From DASPJQ01 sp035299065 (GTDB taxonomy: Bacteria; Bacteroidota; Bacteroidia; Flavobacteriales_D; UBA2798): a stretch of DNA of 56,048 nt. Numbering within the stretch: the first letter of the stretch is position 1; each line of letters begins with the position of its first letter. The stretch is from assembly GCA_035299065.1 (NCBI GenBank), contig DATGXI010000156.1:1-56048 (forward strand), written 5' to 3'. This document shows positions 33,414 through 41,826 of this stretch, one piece after another. The position numbers and the translations under genes are program-made. The notes below the pieces were generated by a model that was not told the origin of the DNA, searched no databases, and worked only from the letters and a program-made list of their open reading frames with translations.

Positions 33414-34083
33414 AGAAACGATTCTTTTAATTGACGATGAACAGCAAATCAGGAAACTCCTGGAAATTACGTTGTCAAGCAATAATTATAAAGTAATACT
33501 GGCAGAGAGTGGAAAGGAAGGAATTTTACTTGCAGCCAATCACAGTCCCGACCTAATATTGCTTGATATTGGTTTACCGGATGTGAACGGCCAGGAAGTG
33601 CTAAAACAGTTGCGCACCTGGTTCAATAAAGCCATTATTGTATTGTCTGTACAAAACAATGAAACCGACATTGTAACTGCCCTTGACAATGGTGCAACTG
33701 ATTATTTGACCAAACCATTTCGTACAGCCGAATTGTTGGCACGAATAAGGTCGGCCATCCGAAAAAATCAGCATGAGAACCATAAAAGTTGTACCGAATT
33801 TGGCAACCTCCAAATTGATTTTACGGCACACACTGTTAAGAAAAATGGTGAAATCCTTAAGCTAACCACTACTGAATTTAACCTCCTGGCTTTATTTATT
33901 AAAAATGAAGGCCGCGTGTTAACCCATCAGTTCATATTAAAAGAAATTTGGGGCGTGGGCCATCAAACCGACACCCAATACTTACGTGTATTTGTAGGAA
34001 CATTGCGAAAAAAAATTGAAGACAACTATAATTCTCCCAAACACATAATAACAGAAAGCGGTGTAGGTTACAGGTTTACATAA
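33406..34083 (+). CDS. kdpE: KdpE-like OmpR-family response regulator
   Basis: 225 residues. Receiver domain (~1-118): LLIDDEQQIR, phospho-acceptor Asp54 in LILLDIGLPDVNG, and KPF near 103. An OmpR/PhoB winged-helix domain (~130-225) ends ITESGVGYRFT, typical of KdpE. It overlaps the kinase gene by 8 bp, so the two are translationally coupled and form one phosphorelay. It acts as a DNA-binding regulator, probably of potassium uptake genes. Confidence 0.9.
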   Translation: MNKETILLIDDEQQIRKLLEITLSSNNYKVILAESGKEGILLAANHSPDLILLDIGLPDVNGQEVLKQLRTWFNKAIIVLSVQNNETDIVTALDNGATDYLTKPFRTAELLARIRSAIRKNQHENHKSCTEFGNLQIDFTAHTVKKNGEILKLTTTEFNLLALFIKNEGRVLTHQFILKEIWGVGHQTDTQYLRVFVGTLRKKIEDNYNSPKHIITESGVGYRFT

Positions 34084-34220
34084 AACGAATAAATCACTAA
34101 ACAACGTTGGTTTTATAAGTGAGCCTTAGGTTTATTCATGTTCAAGCCAGCAAAGTTTTTCAAATAGCAGCTATTTGTAAATTGTAAATAATTACCTTAG
34201 TCACGGTTTTTTTATTTCAC

Positions 34221-34637
34221 ATGCATTTTACGTTAACATCTACAGCCAAAATCACGTATGAGCCTTTAAACCGAATGCTGGTTGTTGAACCGTTTGAAGG
34301 GGCCGTAATAGACAGGCAAGATTACTGTGAACAGTTTGATTCCTCTTTAAAACTTACAAATGGTAATAAGGTTGCTGTGCTAATAAAAACAGCTCCCTTT
34401 TTAACAATAACCAAAGAGGCCAAGGAAGAAAGCTTGTCACCCGCAAAACTCCAATACATGATTTGCCAGGCTATTCTTGCTAACAATATGGCAGCAAACC
34501 TCGTGGCGAACTTTTACATCAAGTACTTTAAGCCAGGTATCCCAACGCGCTTATTTAGCAATGAACAAAAAGCAAGAAAGTGGTTGAAAGAAAAAATTGC
34601 ATTGTACGAAAAAAACAATCAAAACTTACCTTCTTAA
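34221..34637 (+). CDS. STAS/SpoIIAA-like hypothetical protein
   Basis: 138 residues, cytoplasmic. An alternating beta/alpha pattern (KVAVLIKTAPFLTITKEAKEE, then ILANNMAANLVANFYIKYFKP) and a C-terminal NEQKARKWLKEKI helix resemble SpoIIAA-like (STAS-fold) proteins seen in Bacteroidota. No catalytic motif is visible. It lies alone between the KdpDE-like pair and kup, on the same strand, with about 100-140 bp on each side. Function unknown. Confidence 0.6.
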   Translation: MHFTLTSTAKITYEPLNRMLVVEPFEGAVIDRQDYCEQFDSSLKLTNGNKVAVLIKTAPFLTITKEAKEESLSPAKLQYMICQAILANNMAANLVANFYIKYFKPGIPTRLFSNEQKARKWLKEKIALYEKNNQNLPS

Positions 34638-34740
34638 TCTTTTATTTACGGTCTTTATATTTTCTTTATATAAACCTGTATCAACTTTATTTTTTCCAGA
34701 TTTCATTTAAACCACATTTACACTGTAAATAAAACAGTGT

Positions 34741-36732
34741 ATGGCCCTCTCAAAAAATGGTACTAAAGCAAAAATAACGGCAGCTTCGTTGCTGGTTGCA
34801 CTTGGCATTATATATGGCGATATTGGAACAAGCCCACTTTACGTATTAAAAGCCGTGGTTGGCGACAGGCCCATTGATGAAATGCTGGTATATGGAGGTA
34901 TTTCCTGTGTATTCTGGACAATTACTTTTCAAACCACTTTTAAATACATTTTCTTAACGTTAAAAGCCGACAATAACGGTGAGGGCGGTATTTTTTCCTT
35001 ATATGCCCTTGTTCGGAGATATGGAAAATATTTAATTCTGCCAACTATTTTAGGCGCATCTACATTGCTTGCCGATGGAATTATTACACCTCCCATTTCT
35101 GTTGCATCGGCTGTTGAAGGACTCACTAACCTGAACGGTCTTGAGCACATTAAAACGGTTCCCATTGTGATTGGGGTAATTTGCATCCTGTTTTTCTTTC
35201 AAATGTACGGTACCCATAAAGTAGGAACTGCTTTTGGGCCAGCCATGTTTTTTTGGTTCACCATGCTCTTAACACTAGGTTTGGTTCAAGTCATACAAAA
35301 CCCCGCCATTTTAAAGGCCGTGAACCCCATTTACGCGTATGATTTTCTCACTAAATACCCACAAGGATTTATTCTACTGGGAGCCGTATTTCTGGCAACT
35401 ACTGGAGCCGAAGCTTTATATTCTGACCTGGGGCATTGCGGGAGAAGGAATGTCAGGCTCACATGGGGTTTTGTAAAAACATGTTTGCTGTTAAATTATA
35501 TGGGACAGGGCGCATGGTTATTGTCACATAAGGGCGAAACACTTGTACAATACGTGGGAAAAACAAAAACCATTTTAAATCCGTTTTATGAAATTATGCC
35601 CCATTGGTTTTTAATTCCGGGCATCATTATTTCTACCATGGCTGCAATCATTGCTTCGCAGGCGCTTATAAGTGGTAGTTATACATTGATTAATGAAGCC
35701 ATGAACCTGAACTTTTGGCCACGTGTAGCAGTACGGCAACCTTCAGAAGTTAAAGGGCAGATTTATATTCCCAGTGTAAACATTATTCTATGGATTGGCT
35801 GTGTGTTGATGGTTCTATATTTTCAAAATTCCTCAAACATGGAAGCTGCCTACGGGCTGGCTATTACGCTAACAATGATGGTGACCACATACCTGCTTTC
35901 ATTTTTTCTGCTTTTCAAGCTTAAGTGGAATAAAATTCTTGTTTATAGCCTGGTGCTGCTTTTTGCCAGCATCGAAATTTCCTTTTTCATTGCCAACATA
36001 CACAAATTTCCTGAAGGCGGTTACATCACCCTCCTTATTTCGTCCGTTTTCTTTTTCATTATGTACTCGGTATACAAAGGTCGAAAAACAAGTAACCGGT
36101 TTACTAAATTTGTTGATCTAGGAAAATATGTTGCCGACATAAAAGAGCTTAGTGAAGACGATGAGATTCCTAAAACATCAACACATCTTATTTATTTAAC
36201 CAAAGCCAATAAGCGGCATGAAATAGAGGAAAAAATCATGAAATCAATTTTCAGCAAGCATCCGAAGCGGGCTGACATTTATTGGTTTGTTCACATCCAT
36301 CGCACACCTGATCCATATAACCTGACATACACAGTTACCGAACTGGTGGAAGACAAGGTGATAAAAGTCAACATCAATATTGGATTCAGGGTACAACCTC
36401 GCACTGAATTATTTTTTAAAAAAATTGTACAGGAATTAATAAATAACCGTGAATTAAACTTACACTTAAGACCCGATGTGGCTACCAAATACAATGATGA
36501 ACCAGACTTTAAGTTCGTGGTTATAGAAAAATTTCTTTCAGTTGAAAATGAATTTACTTTAAGAGACGGTATTTTACTTAAAACATATTTCCTGTTAAAG
36601 CGCCAGGGATTAAGCGATGAGGAAGCATTTGGACTTGACAAGAGCGATGTTATTGTGGAACATGTTCCTTTGGTATACCAGCCAGCATCCAAAATTGAAT
36701 TGAGACGCGAAGGAAATAACAATAGTATATAA
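34741..36732 (+). CDS. kup: Kup potassium transporter
   Basis: 663 residues, the usual Kup length. The N-terminal GIIYGDIGTSPLYVLK and DNNGEGGIFSLYALVRRYG are family signatures. About 12 TM helices extend to ~residue 445, then a cytosolic tail of ~215 residues. Kup proteins are K+/H+ symporters used for low-affinity uptake and at low pH or osmotic stress. It follows the KdpDE-like pair and is followed after 1 bp by a small gene of unknown function. A second kup copy begins at 54307 but is broken. Confidence 0.95.
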   Translation: MALSKNGTKAKITAASLLVALGIIYGDIGTSPLYVLKAVVGDRPIDEMLVYGGISCVFWTITFQTTFKYIFLTLKADNNGEGGIFSLYALVRRYGKYLILPTILGASTLLADGIITPPISVASAVEGLTNLNGLEHIKTVPIVIGVICILFFFQMYGTHKVGTAFGPAMFFWFTMLLTLGLVQVIQNPAILKAVNPIYAYDFLTKYPQGFILLGAVFLATTGAEALYSDLGHCGRRNVRLTWGFVKTCLLLNYMGQGAWLLSHKGETLVQYVGKTKTILNPFYEIMPHWFLIPGIIISTMAAIIASQALISGSYTLINEAMNLNFWPRVAVRQPSEVKGQIYIPSVNIILWIGCVLMVLYFQNSSNMEAAYGLAITLTMMVTTYLLSFFLLFKLKWNKILVYSLVLLFASIEISFFIANIHKFPEGGYITLLISSVFFFIMYSVYKGRKTSNRFTKFVDLGKYVADIKELSEDDEIPKTSTHLIYLTKANKRHEIEEKIMKSIFSKHPKRADIYWFVHIHRTPDPYNLTYTVTELVEDKVIKVNINIGFRVQPRTELFFKKIVQELINNRELNLHLRPDVATKYNDEPDFKFVVIEKFLSVENEFTLRDGILLKTYFLLKRQGLSDEEAFGLDKSDVIVEHVPLVYQPASKIELRREGNNNSI

Positions 36733-36733
36733 C

Positions 36734-37018
36734 ATGAAGCCTGAAGGTTCAGCAATATTACACCAGAAATACTTCAGTTTAAGCAATAAGCTTATTGAAA
36801 TCACCTTACGTGATGGACAGGTAATTACTTGTACCATAGCAGGCTTTTTTCGAGACCCGGATAACCAGGAACAAATTATTGAATGGCATATTGTACCGCA
36901 AACATTGCAGAATACCGCAGAGGATATTTTTAATACAGCAACCGGCCAAACAATTAAGCATTCACAAATAAGGCAGGTTGTTTTTCGCGAAGATAATTCA
37001 ATGATGTTCTTTACCTAA
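36734..37018 (+). CDS. Small hypothetical protein downstream of kup
   Basis: 94 residues, soluble. A beta-rich pattern (KLIEITLRDGQVITCTIAGFF, IIEWHIVPQ, IRQVVFREDNSMMFF) suggests a small barrel. No family recognised. Its ATG lies 1 bp after the kup stop and 12 bp lie between it and the porin gene, so it belongs to the potassium operon. Confidence 0.6.
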   Translation: MKPEGSAILHQKYFSLSNKLIEITLRDGQVITCTIAGFFRDPDNQEQIIEWHIVPQTLQNTAEDIFNTATGQTIKHSQIRQVVFREDNSMMFFT

Positions 37019-37030
37019 TAGTCATAACTT

Positions 37031-38383
37031 ATGAAAACACTTTTTATGGCATGCGCAATGCTAATGGGATATATTTTGCCTGCGCAAACCGATTCGTCAG
37101 CCAAACAGTCAACATTTGCAGGAATGGATATTTCGTGGATAAACGGGCAAAACCGGCAACGGAATTTTCCTGTTACACTTACTGATAAAAAAGGCGAAAC
37201 TATTTTAACCGGAACAGCTTATGTTGATACATATTACAATTATAATTTTGCCAATCCTGTTGACAATACACAAACCATTTCCTCTTCTATTGGCCGACAT
37301 AATGAATTCCAGGTAAACCTGGCAAGCATGGGCATTGAAACCAATTACAAGAATGCGATTGGACGCGTGTGGCTGCAGGCTGGCGCTATGCAACACATTA
37401 TACAGGAGCTTGACGGCAGTATTTACAGGGGAAGAAATAGCGGCACAGGCAACCTTAAATTTATTCGTGAGGCTGCGGCTGGCTACCATTTTAATTGCTG
37501 GAATGGAATCAATGTTGAAGCTGGTATTTTTATGAGTTATATTGGACTTGAAAGCTATATATTACAGGACAACTGGAATTACCAACGTTCAATGCCCTGT
37601 GATTTTACACCGTTTTATTTCCAGGGAGCACGTATACAACTATTTCCTTTACTTACCTTAAAAACCGAAATATGGATACTTAACGGGTGGCAAACTTACA
37701 ACAGTTTCAGCAAATCACCCGGGCTTGGAAGTTCAACGTATTGGAGGCCCAATGAAAACACACAATTGGTAGCTAATTTTTACCTTGGACGCGACACACA
37801 AAACCCCGATACACTCGGAAATCAATCGAACCGTTTACGTTTTCACCACGATAACAGCGTGGTGCTGCGTTATTACAAAAACCCACATGCAAAAGGCATT
37901 TCCCAAATGGCTTTTAGCCTCAATAGTCATTATGGCTTTCAGAAAGGTGTTGACAAGGGTGATAGCATTACTCCGCAACAACATTTTATGTACGGTATTT
38001 CCACCGCAAACCGTGTATGGTTCAACAAAAATAAATTAGGTTTAACGCTCAGGGCCGATTACATTTCCAATGGCGGTAATTACCTTGCGTTTTCACCTTC
38101 TCCGGTTTCACCAAACGATTATACAAATGCCTTTTATTCGAATTATTTTAAGCCGATACAAATTTTTCAGGCAACGGCAACATTTGATGTTATGCCAAAT
38201 GAATTTGTTACTTTCCGTGTTGAATATGGATACAGGCAGGCTAACATTCCCTATTTTGCCGGGCAAGGTGGCACCACCTCACCTTCTGGCTGGGCAAATG
38301 GCCCACTAACATTTAACCAATGGAAACCTGATTTGCGAAACAAGGAAAACCGGATAACTTTTGTTGTAAACTTTCGAATTTAA
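37031..38383 (+). CDS. Outer-membrane beta-barrel protein (OmpL/BBP2-like porin)
   Basis: 450 residues. Signal peptide MKTLFMACAMLMGYILPAQ. A long beta-rich chain follows with GTAYVDTYYNYNFANP near residue 60, the start of BBP2-type porins, and an aromatic end (ITFVVNFRI). It would form a diffusion channel in the outer membrane. In operon with kup, so it may supply potassium or another small ion to the periplasm; that is inferred from position only. Confidence 0.75.
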   Translation: MKTLFMACAMLMGYILPAQTDSSAKQSTFAGMDISWINGQNRQRNFPVTLTDKKGETILTGTAYVDTYYNYNFANPVDNTQTISSSIGRHNEFQVNLASMGIETNYKNAIGRVWLQAGAMQHIIQELDGSIYRGRNSGTGNLKFIREAAAGYHFNCWNGINVEAGIFMSYIGLESYILQDNWNYQRSMPCDFTPFYFQGARIQLFPLLTLKTEIWILNGWQTYNSFSKSPGLGSSTYWRPNENTQLVANFYLGRDTQNPDTLGNQSNRLRFHHDNSVVLRYYKNPHAKGISQMAFSLNSHYGFQKGVDKGDSITPQQHFMYGISTANRVWFNKNKLGLTLRADYISNGGNYLAFSPSPVSPNDYTNAFYSNYFKPIQIFQATATFDVMPNEFVTFRVEYGYRQANIPYFAGQGGTTSPSGWANGPLTFNQWKPDLRNKENRITFVVNFRI

Positions 38384-38408
38384 TCCTTCATCACCAAGGA
38401 CAACGTAC

Positions 38409-39203
38409 TTATTTCTTACCAAATCGTTTTGTGGTATTGTCGTAATTCAGGTAATACGTTCCCTTTTTCAGCCTCGAAATATCAATGTCTTTTCCCATTT
38501 CCTGGCGAATTACGTTACCATACTCGTCATAAATTTCGTAAAGCGATTCTTCCGAAAGTTCAATAACGGTTGAAACGGTAGCTGGCGACATGAAAAGAAT
38601 TTCTGGCGAGTTTGATTTTACATCAACAGTGGCTGATGGTTTTGACTTCCCGAAATAATCAACCTGGCGTATGCGTATACGGTTTAGACCTGAATGCAAT
38701 TTAAGCCTGTAGTTGTAAATCGATCCTGATTTTCCCTGGCCAGGTACTTCACCCACTTTAACCCATTTATTCCACCTGAATTGTTCAATGGCAAACGTAA
38801 GTTTTTCTGTTTCCGTTTTTGTTTTAAACGTTAAACGTCCAATTGAATCCAGCGTCATGTATTCGGGCTCAAACAAAGCTTTTCGCTCTACATTTATTTC
38901 CAGTAATTTTGGCCTGCATCCTTCAGCGTGAATTACCATTACTTCAACGGGATCGCCAATGTGGTATTTGGTTGAATCAAACGGAATTTCAAAAGCTGAT
39001 GACTCAACATTTATTTTTTCTTCTTTTTTGTTGATCATAACTTTTTGCACACAAAAGCCCCTGCCCTTTTCCTTCATGGGATTTTGCATATACAGGTTTT
39101 TTCCTTTATACGTTCCGGTTGCAATGAGCGTATCGGTTTGTGATTTTGCCTGGGCACAGACAAAAACAAGCAAAAACAAACATATTGCTTTAAGGTACCT
39201 CAT
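38409..39203 (-). CDS. Secreted hypothetical protein
   Basis: 264 residues from the ATG at 39203, which starts a signal peptide (MRYLKAICLFLLVFVCAQAKSQ); the frame extends to 39284 but without a better start. The sequence begins DTLIATGTYKGKNLYMQNPM and ends with a KKGTYYLNYDNTTKRFGKK strand resembling the last strand of a short T9SS-type domain. Middle part beta-rich, no family recognised. Probably periplasmic or surface; function unknown. Confidence 0.65.
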   Translation of the reverse strand: MRYLKAICLFLLVFVCAQAKSQTDTLIATGTYKGKNLYMQNPMKEKGRGFCVQKVMINKKEEKINVESSAFEIPFDSTKYHIGDPVEVMVIHAEGCRPKLLEINVERKALFEPEYMTLDSIGRLTFKTKTETEKLTFAIEQFRWNKWVKVGEVPGQGKSGSIYNYRLKLHSGLNRIRIRQVDYFGKSKPSATVDVKSNSPEILFMSPATVSTVIELSEESLYEIYDEYGNVIRQEMGKDIDISRLKKGTYYLNYDNTTKRFGKK

Positions 39204-39277
39204 TGTTCTTCTATTAAGTGAATTGTTAGATGTTGCTAAAATTAACGCAACCCCAATAATGTAAAAATACAAAAAAA

Positions 39278-40219
39278 TCAGCATTTAAGCTTATGCTGCA
39301 CTTTTTTGCTCAATAATCCCGTGGATTTGAGCTTATCTACCAGGGTTTGATTAATGTTAGCCTCTTTATCGTCCCAGCGTGAGCCCCAAACCCGTTGGCC
39401 CGGGTCAAGAAAGAAAACAAACCGGTAGTACAGCCAGGAGGCGCTGTAATTATCATACTCAAGGTTACCTCCAATCATATCATCATCATTGCTGTATTTT
39501 GTAAAAAAAGCATTTATGTCAAGCGCCATTTCTTTCAAGTATTCCTGTTTTTGAGTTGCAAAAACCAGGGCGGCAAGGGCGGCACGTTTTACCCATGCAT
39601 TGGTACTTTTTGTAAAAGGCAGAATTTCATTTTCGCTGTTTTCACCCGTAATTGGACCAACCTGCTCCAATAAAGCCTGCTGGCGTTTAATGTCCTTTTC
39701 TGATTTTAATTCGGCAAGAATTTGCTGCTCCAAAAATTTTCTTGTTCCATTATTGTTTGCTAAAGCAAGCTCAATTTTTGGGTAATTGTTGTATGCATTT
39801 TCATTGTAAGAAACCACTGTTACTATATGGTTCAGGGGTTCCTGGGTTATTGAAAATGGTTCCCTAATAATTAAGATACAGGTATTGCCGTTTTCCAGTT
39901 TAACCAGTTCTGTTGGCCAATCAAACGAAAGTGTGTATAAATTAAGTGTGGTTCCTTCAAGATCCTTGTGGCCCATAAGGCAATGTTGCACTTTAAAATG
40001 AATGGAAACGGGACCCGGAGGATAGTCCATCAAAATAGCATCGTCAGCTGGTTTTTTCACCTGTTCCTGGCTGGTTATTTGCCCAATAACAACCAGTTTA
40101 GGCTCATGGCCTTCATACAAAGCACGGTCAATGCGCGAATTCTGGTAAGTGATATAGGCAAAACACTGGCTTTTAATTACCAGGGTTAAAAACACTGTAA
40201 GCAGTATAAATTGTTTCAT
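39278..40219 (-). CDS. Exported hypothetical protein with helical C-terminal half
   Basis: 313 residues with a signal peptide (MKQFILLTVFLTLVIKSQCFA). The N-terminal half is beta-rich (LVVIGQITSQEQ, VSIHFKVQHCLMGHK), reminiscent of exported domains that describe cost or flux in Bacteroidota proteins but not assignable. The C-terminal half has HEAT-like helices (STNAWVKRAALAALVFATQ). Located 74 bp upstream of another exported hypothetical on the same strand. Function unknown. Confidence 0.6.
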   Translation of the reverse strand: MKQFILLTVFLTLVIKSQCFAYITYQNSRIDRALYEGHEPKLVVIGQITSQEQVKKPADDAILMDYPPGPVSIHFKVQHCLMGHKDLEGTTLNLYTLSFDWPTELVKLENGNTCILIIREPFSITQEPLNHIVTVVSYNENAYNNYPKIELALANNNGTRKFLEQQILAELKSEKDIKRQQALLEQVGPITGENSENEILPFTKSTNAWVKRAALAALVFATQKQEYLKEMALDINAFFTKYSNDDDMIGGNLEYDNYSASWLYYRFVFFLDPGQRVWGSRWDDKEANINQTLVDKLKSTGLLSKKVQHKLKC

Positions 40220-40316
40220 AGCAAGAACCAGTACAGGTTAAAATCTAAAAGGCTCAATTGAAAACTGTATAAAATTACTGCTTAATGCTTACTTTTAGGC
40301 CATTAATTGCTAATTG

Positions 40317-41057
40317 ATGTTGTCCGTTATACTTTCAGTTTGCCTGGCAGGCGCTTTAATGGCAGCCGGGTATTTTTATTTGCGCGAAAAGCAGGCAAAT
40401 GAACTGAAAAAACAGGTTGAGGAAAAATTTAAACTGGTTGAACAAAAAAACCAGGTGCTGGAACTCGAAAACATTAAATACAAACTAAATCCGCATCTTT
40501 TCAAAAACACACTTAATTCAATCCAGTCTCACGCTTACCAAACGTATTATTCATTGGACAAACTGGCCAATGTACTTGACTTTATTTTGTACGAAAGTGA
40601 CCGTAATTTTGTCACCCTGAAAGAGGAAATGGAATTTTTAACCAGCCTTATTGAGATAAACAAGTTAAAAGTAAGTCCGCTTTTTGACCTCAAAATAAAA
40701 AACAGCATTGATGTTAATGATCCGTTCTATAACCTTGAACTGGTTGCACCGCTTATAACCATTGACCTGGTTGAAAACGCTTTTAAACATGCCGATTTGC
40801 AGAGTGAAAACGCATTTATTTCAATCGTATTTGAATTAAAAGACGGGGTGTTTTATTTATCGGTTTCCAATAAAATAAGTGACAAACCGCCCATTAAAAA
40901 AACAAATAGCGGTTTTGGTACGCAAAGCTTTAAAAAACGCCTTGAAATTATTTACGGAAAAAATTCTACGTTTGAACAGTTTACCGAAAACAATGTTTAC
41001 GTATCACATTTAAAAATCAATTTGGGTGGACACAAAGATACGATGCATATTGCTTGA
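40317..41057 (+). CDS. LytS-family sensor histidine kinase (His_kinase domain)
   Basis: 246 residues. One N-terminal TM helix (~3-22) is followed by a coiled-coil and a His_kinase core. The phospho-acceptor region LNPHLFKNTLNSIQSH has His60; the N-box is IDLVENAFKHAD and the G-box is NSGFGTQSFKKRLEIIYG. Very short, with no sensor domain, so it probably takes its signal from the membrane segment or a partner. The ATG at 40317 follows a TTG at 40314. Its 3' end overlaps the regulator gene by 32 bp. Confidence 0.87.
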   Translation: MLSVILSVCLAGALMAAGYFYLREKQANELKKQVEEKFKLVEQKNQVLELENIKYKLNPHLFKNTLNSIQSHAYQTYYSLDKLANVLDFILYESDRNFVTLKEEMEFLTSLIEINKLKVSPLFDLKIKNSIDVNDPFYNLELVAPLITIDLVENAFKHADLQSENAFISIVFELKDGVFYLSVSNKISDKPPIKKTNSGFGTQSFKKRLEIIYGKNSTFEQFTENNVYVSHLKINLGGHKDTMHIA

Positions 41058-41730
41058 CGATGAGTTGCCGGGTTTGACTTACCTTCGCATGCTTTGCGAA
41101 CAAATTCCAAATGTGGAAGTTGTAAAGGCGTATAACAATCCCATTTTATTTTTGGAGGAAAGCAAAAAATTAGAATTTGATTTATGCATTCTTGACATTG
41201 AAATGCCTGGCATGAATGGACTTGAAGTAGCGCGTCAGCTAAAAAACAAACCCGTGATATTTACAACGGCCTATAAAGAATATGCCTCAGAAGCCTTTGA
41301 CCTGGATGCCGTTGATTATATAAAAAAGCCCATCCAGAAAGAAAGGCTTGAAAAGGGCATAGCCAAAGCCCGCGAACAGGCCCATAAACCTGACAGAAAA
41401 AAAACATTTGCCCAGTTCAACACCAGTAAAGGCAAAGTACTTTTATTTTTTGACACCGTAGTTTACATTACAACTGGCGAAATTGACAAACGAGATAAGC
41501 TGGCTTACCTGGAAGATGGTACCGAAGTGCATTTAAAAAACATTTCCTTTGATCAATTACTTGAAATTTTTCCGGGCAATAAATTTTGCAGGGTTAACAA
41601 AAAAGACATTATTGCCATTCATCGGGTGAAACATTTTAATAACGATGAAATAACCATGAATTCAAAAAACAGTTACCGGGCTGGTTTGAGCGAAGCATTT
41701 AAAGCTGAATTCATTAAGTTAACCAGGTAA
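41026..41730 (+). CDS. LytTR-family response regulator
   Basis: 234 residues. Receiver domain: CILLDDELPGL, phospho-acceptor Asp57 in LCILDIEMPGMNG, and KPI near 105. A LytTR DNA-binding domain occupies ~135-234 (GNKFCRVNKKDIIAIHRVKHF). The start is a GTG at 41026 inside the kinase gene; there is no ATG in frame before the conserved start. Overlap with the kinase implies coupling. It may regulate the antiporters that follow (inference from position). Confidence 0.88.
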   Translation: MDTKIRCILLDDELPGLTYLRMLCEQIPNVEVVKAYNNPILFLEESKKLEFDLCILDIEMPGMNGLEVARQLKNKPVIFTTAYKEYASEAFDLDAVDYIKKPIQKERLEKGIAKAREQAHKPDRKKTFAQFNTSKGKVLLFFDTVVYITTGEIDKRDKLAYLEDGTEVHLKNISFDQLLEIFPGNKFCRVNKKDIIAIHRVKHFNNDEITMNSKNSYRAGLSEAFKAEFIKLTR

Positions 41731-41826
41731 GCACTTTTTGTTACAATTTCTACCCATTTCGTTACACTTGTGTTTTGTTAACATAGCTGGTATCTGAACA
41801 TTTTTTAGTTTAGGTGCCGTTATCGT

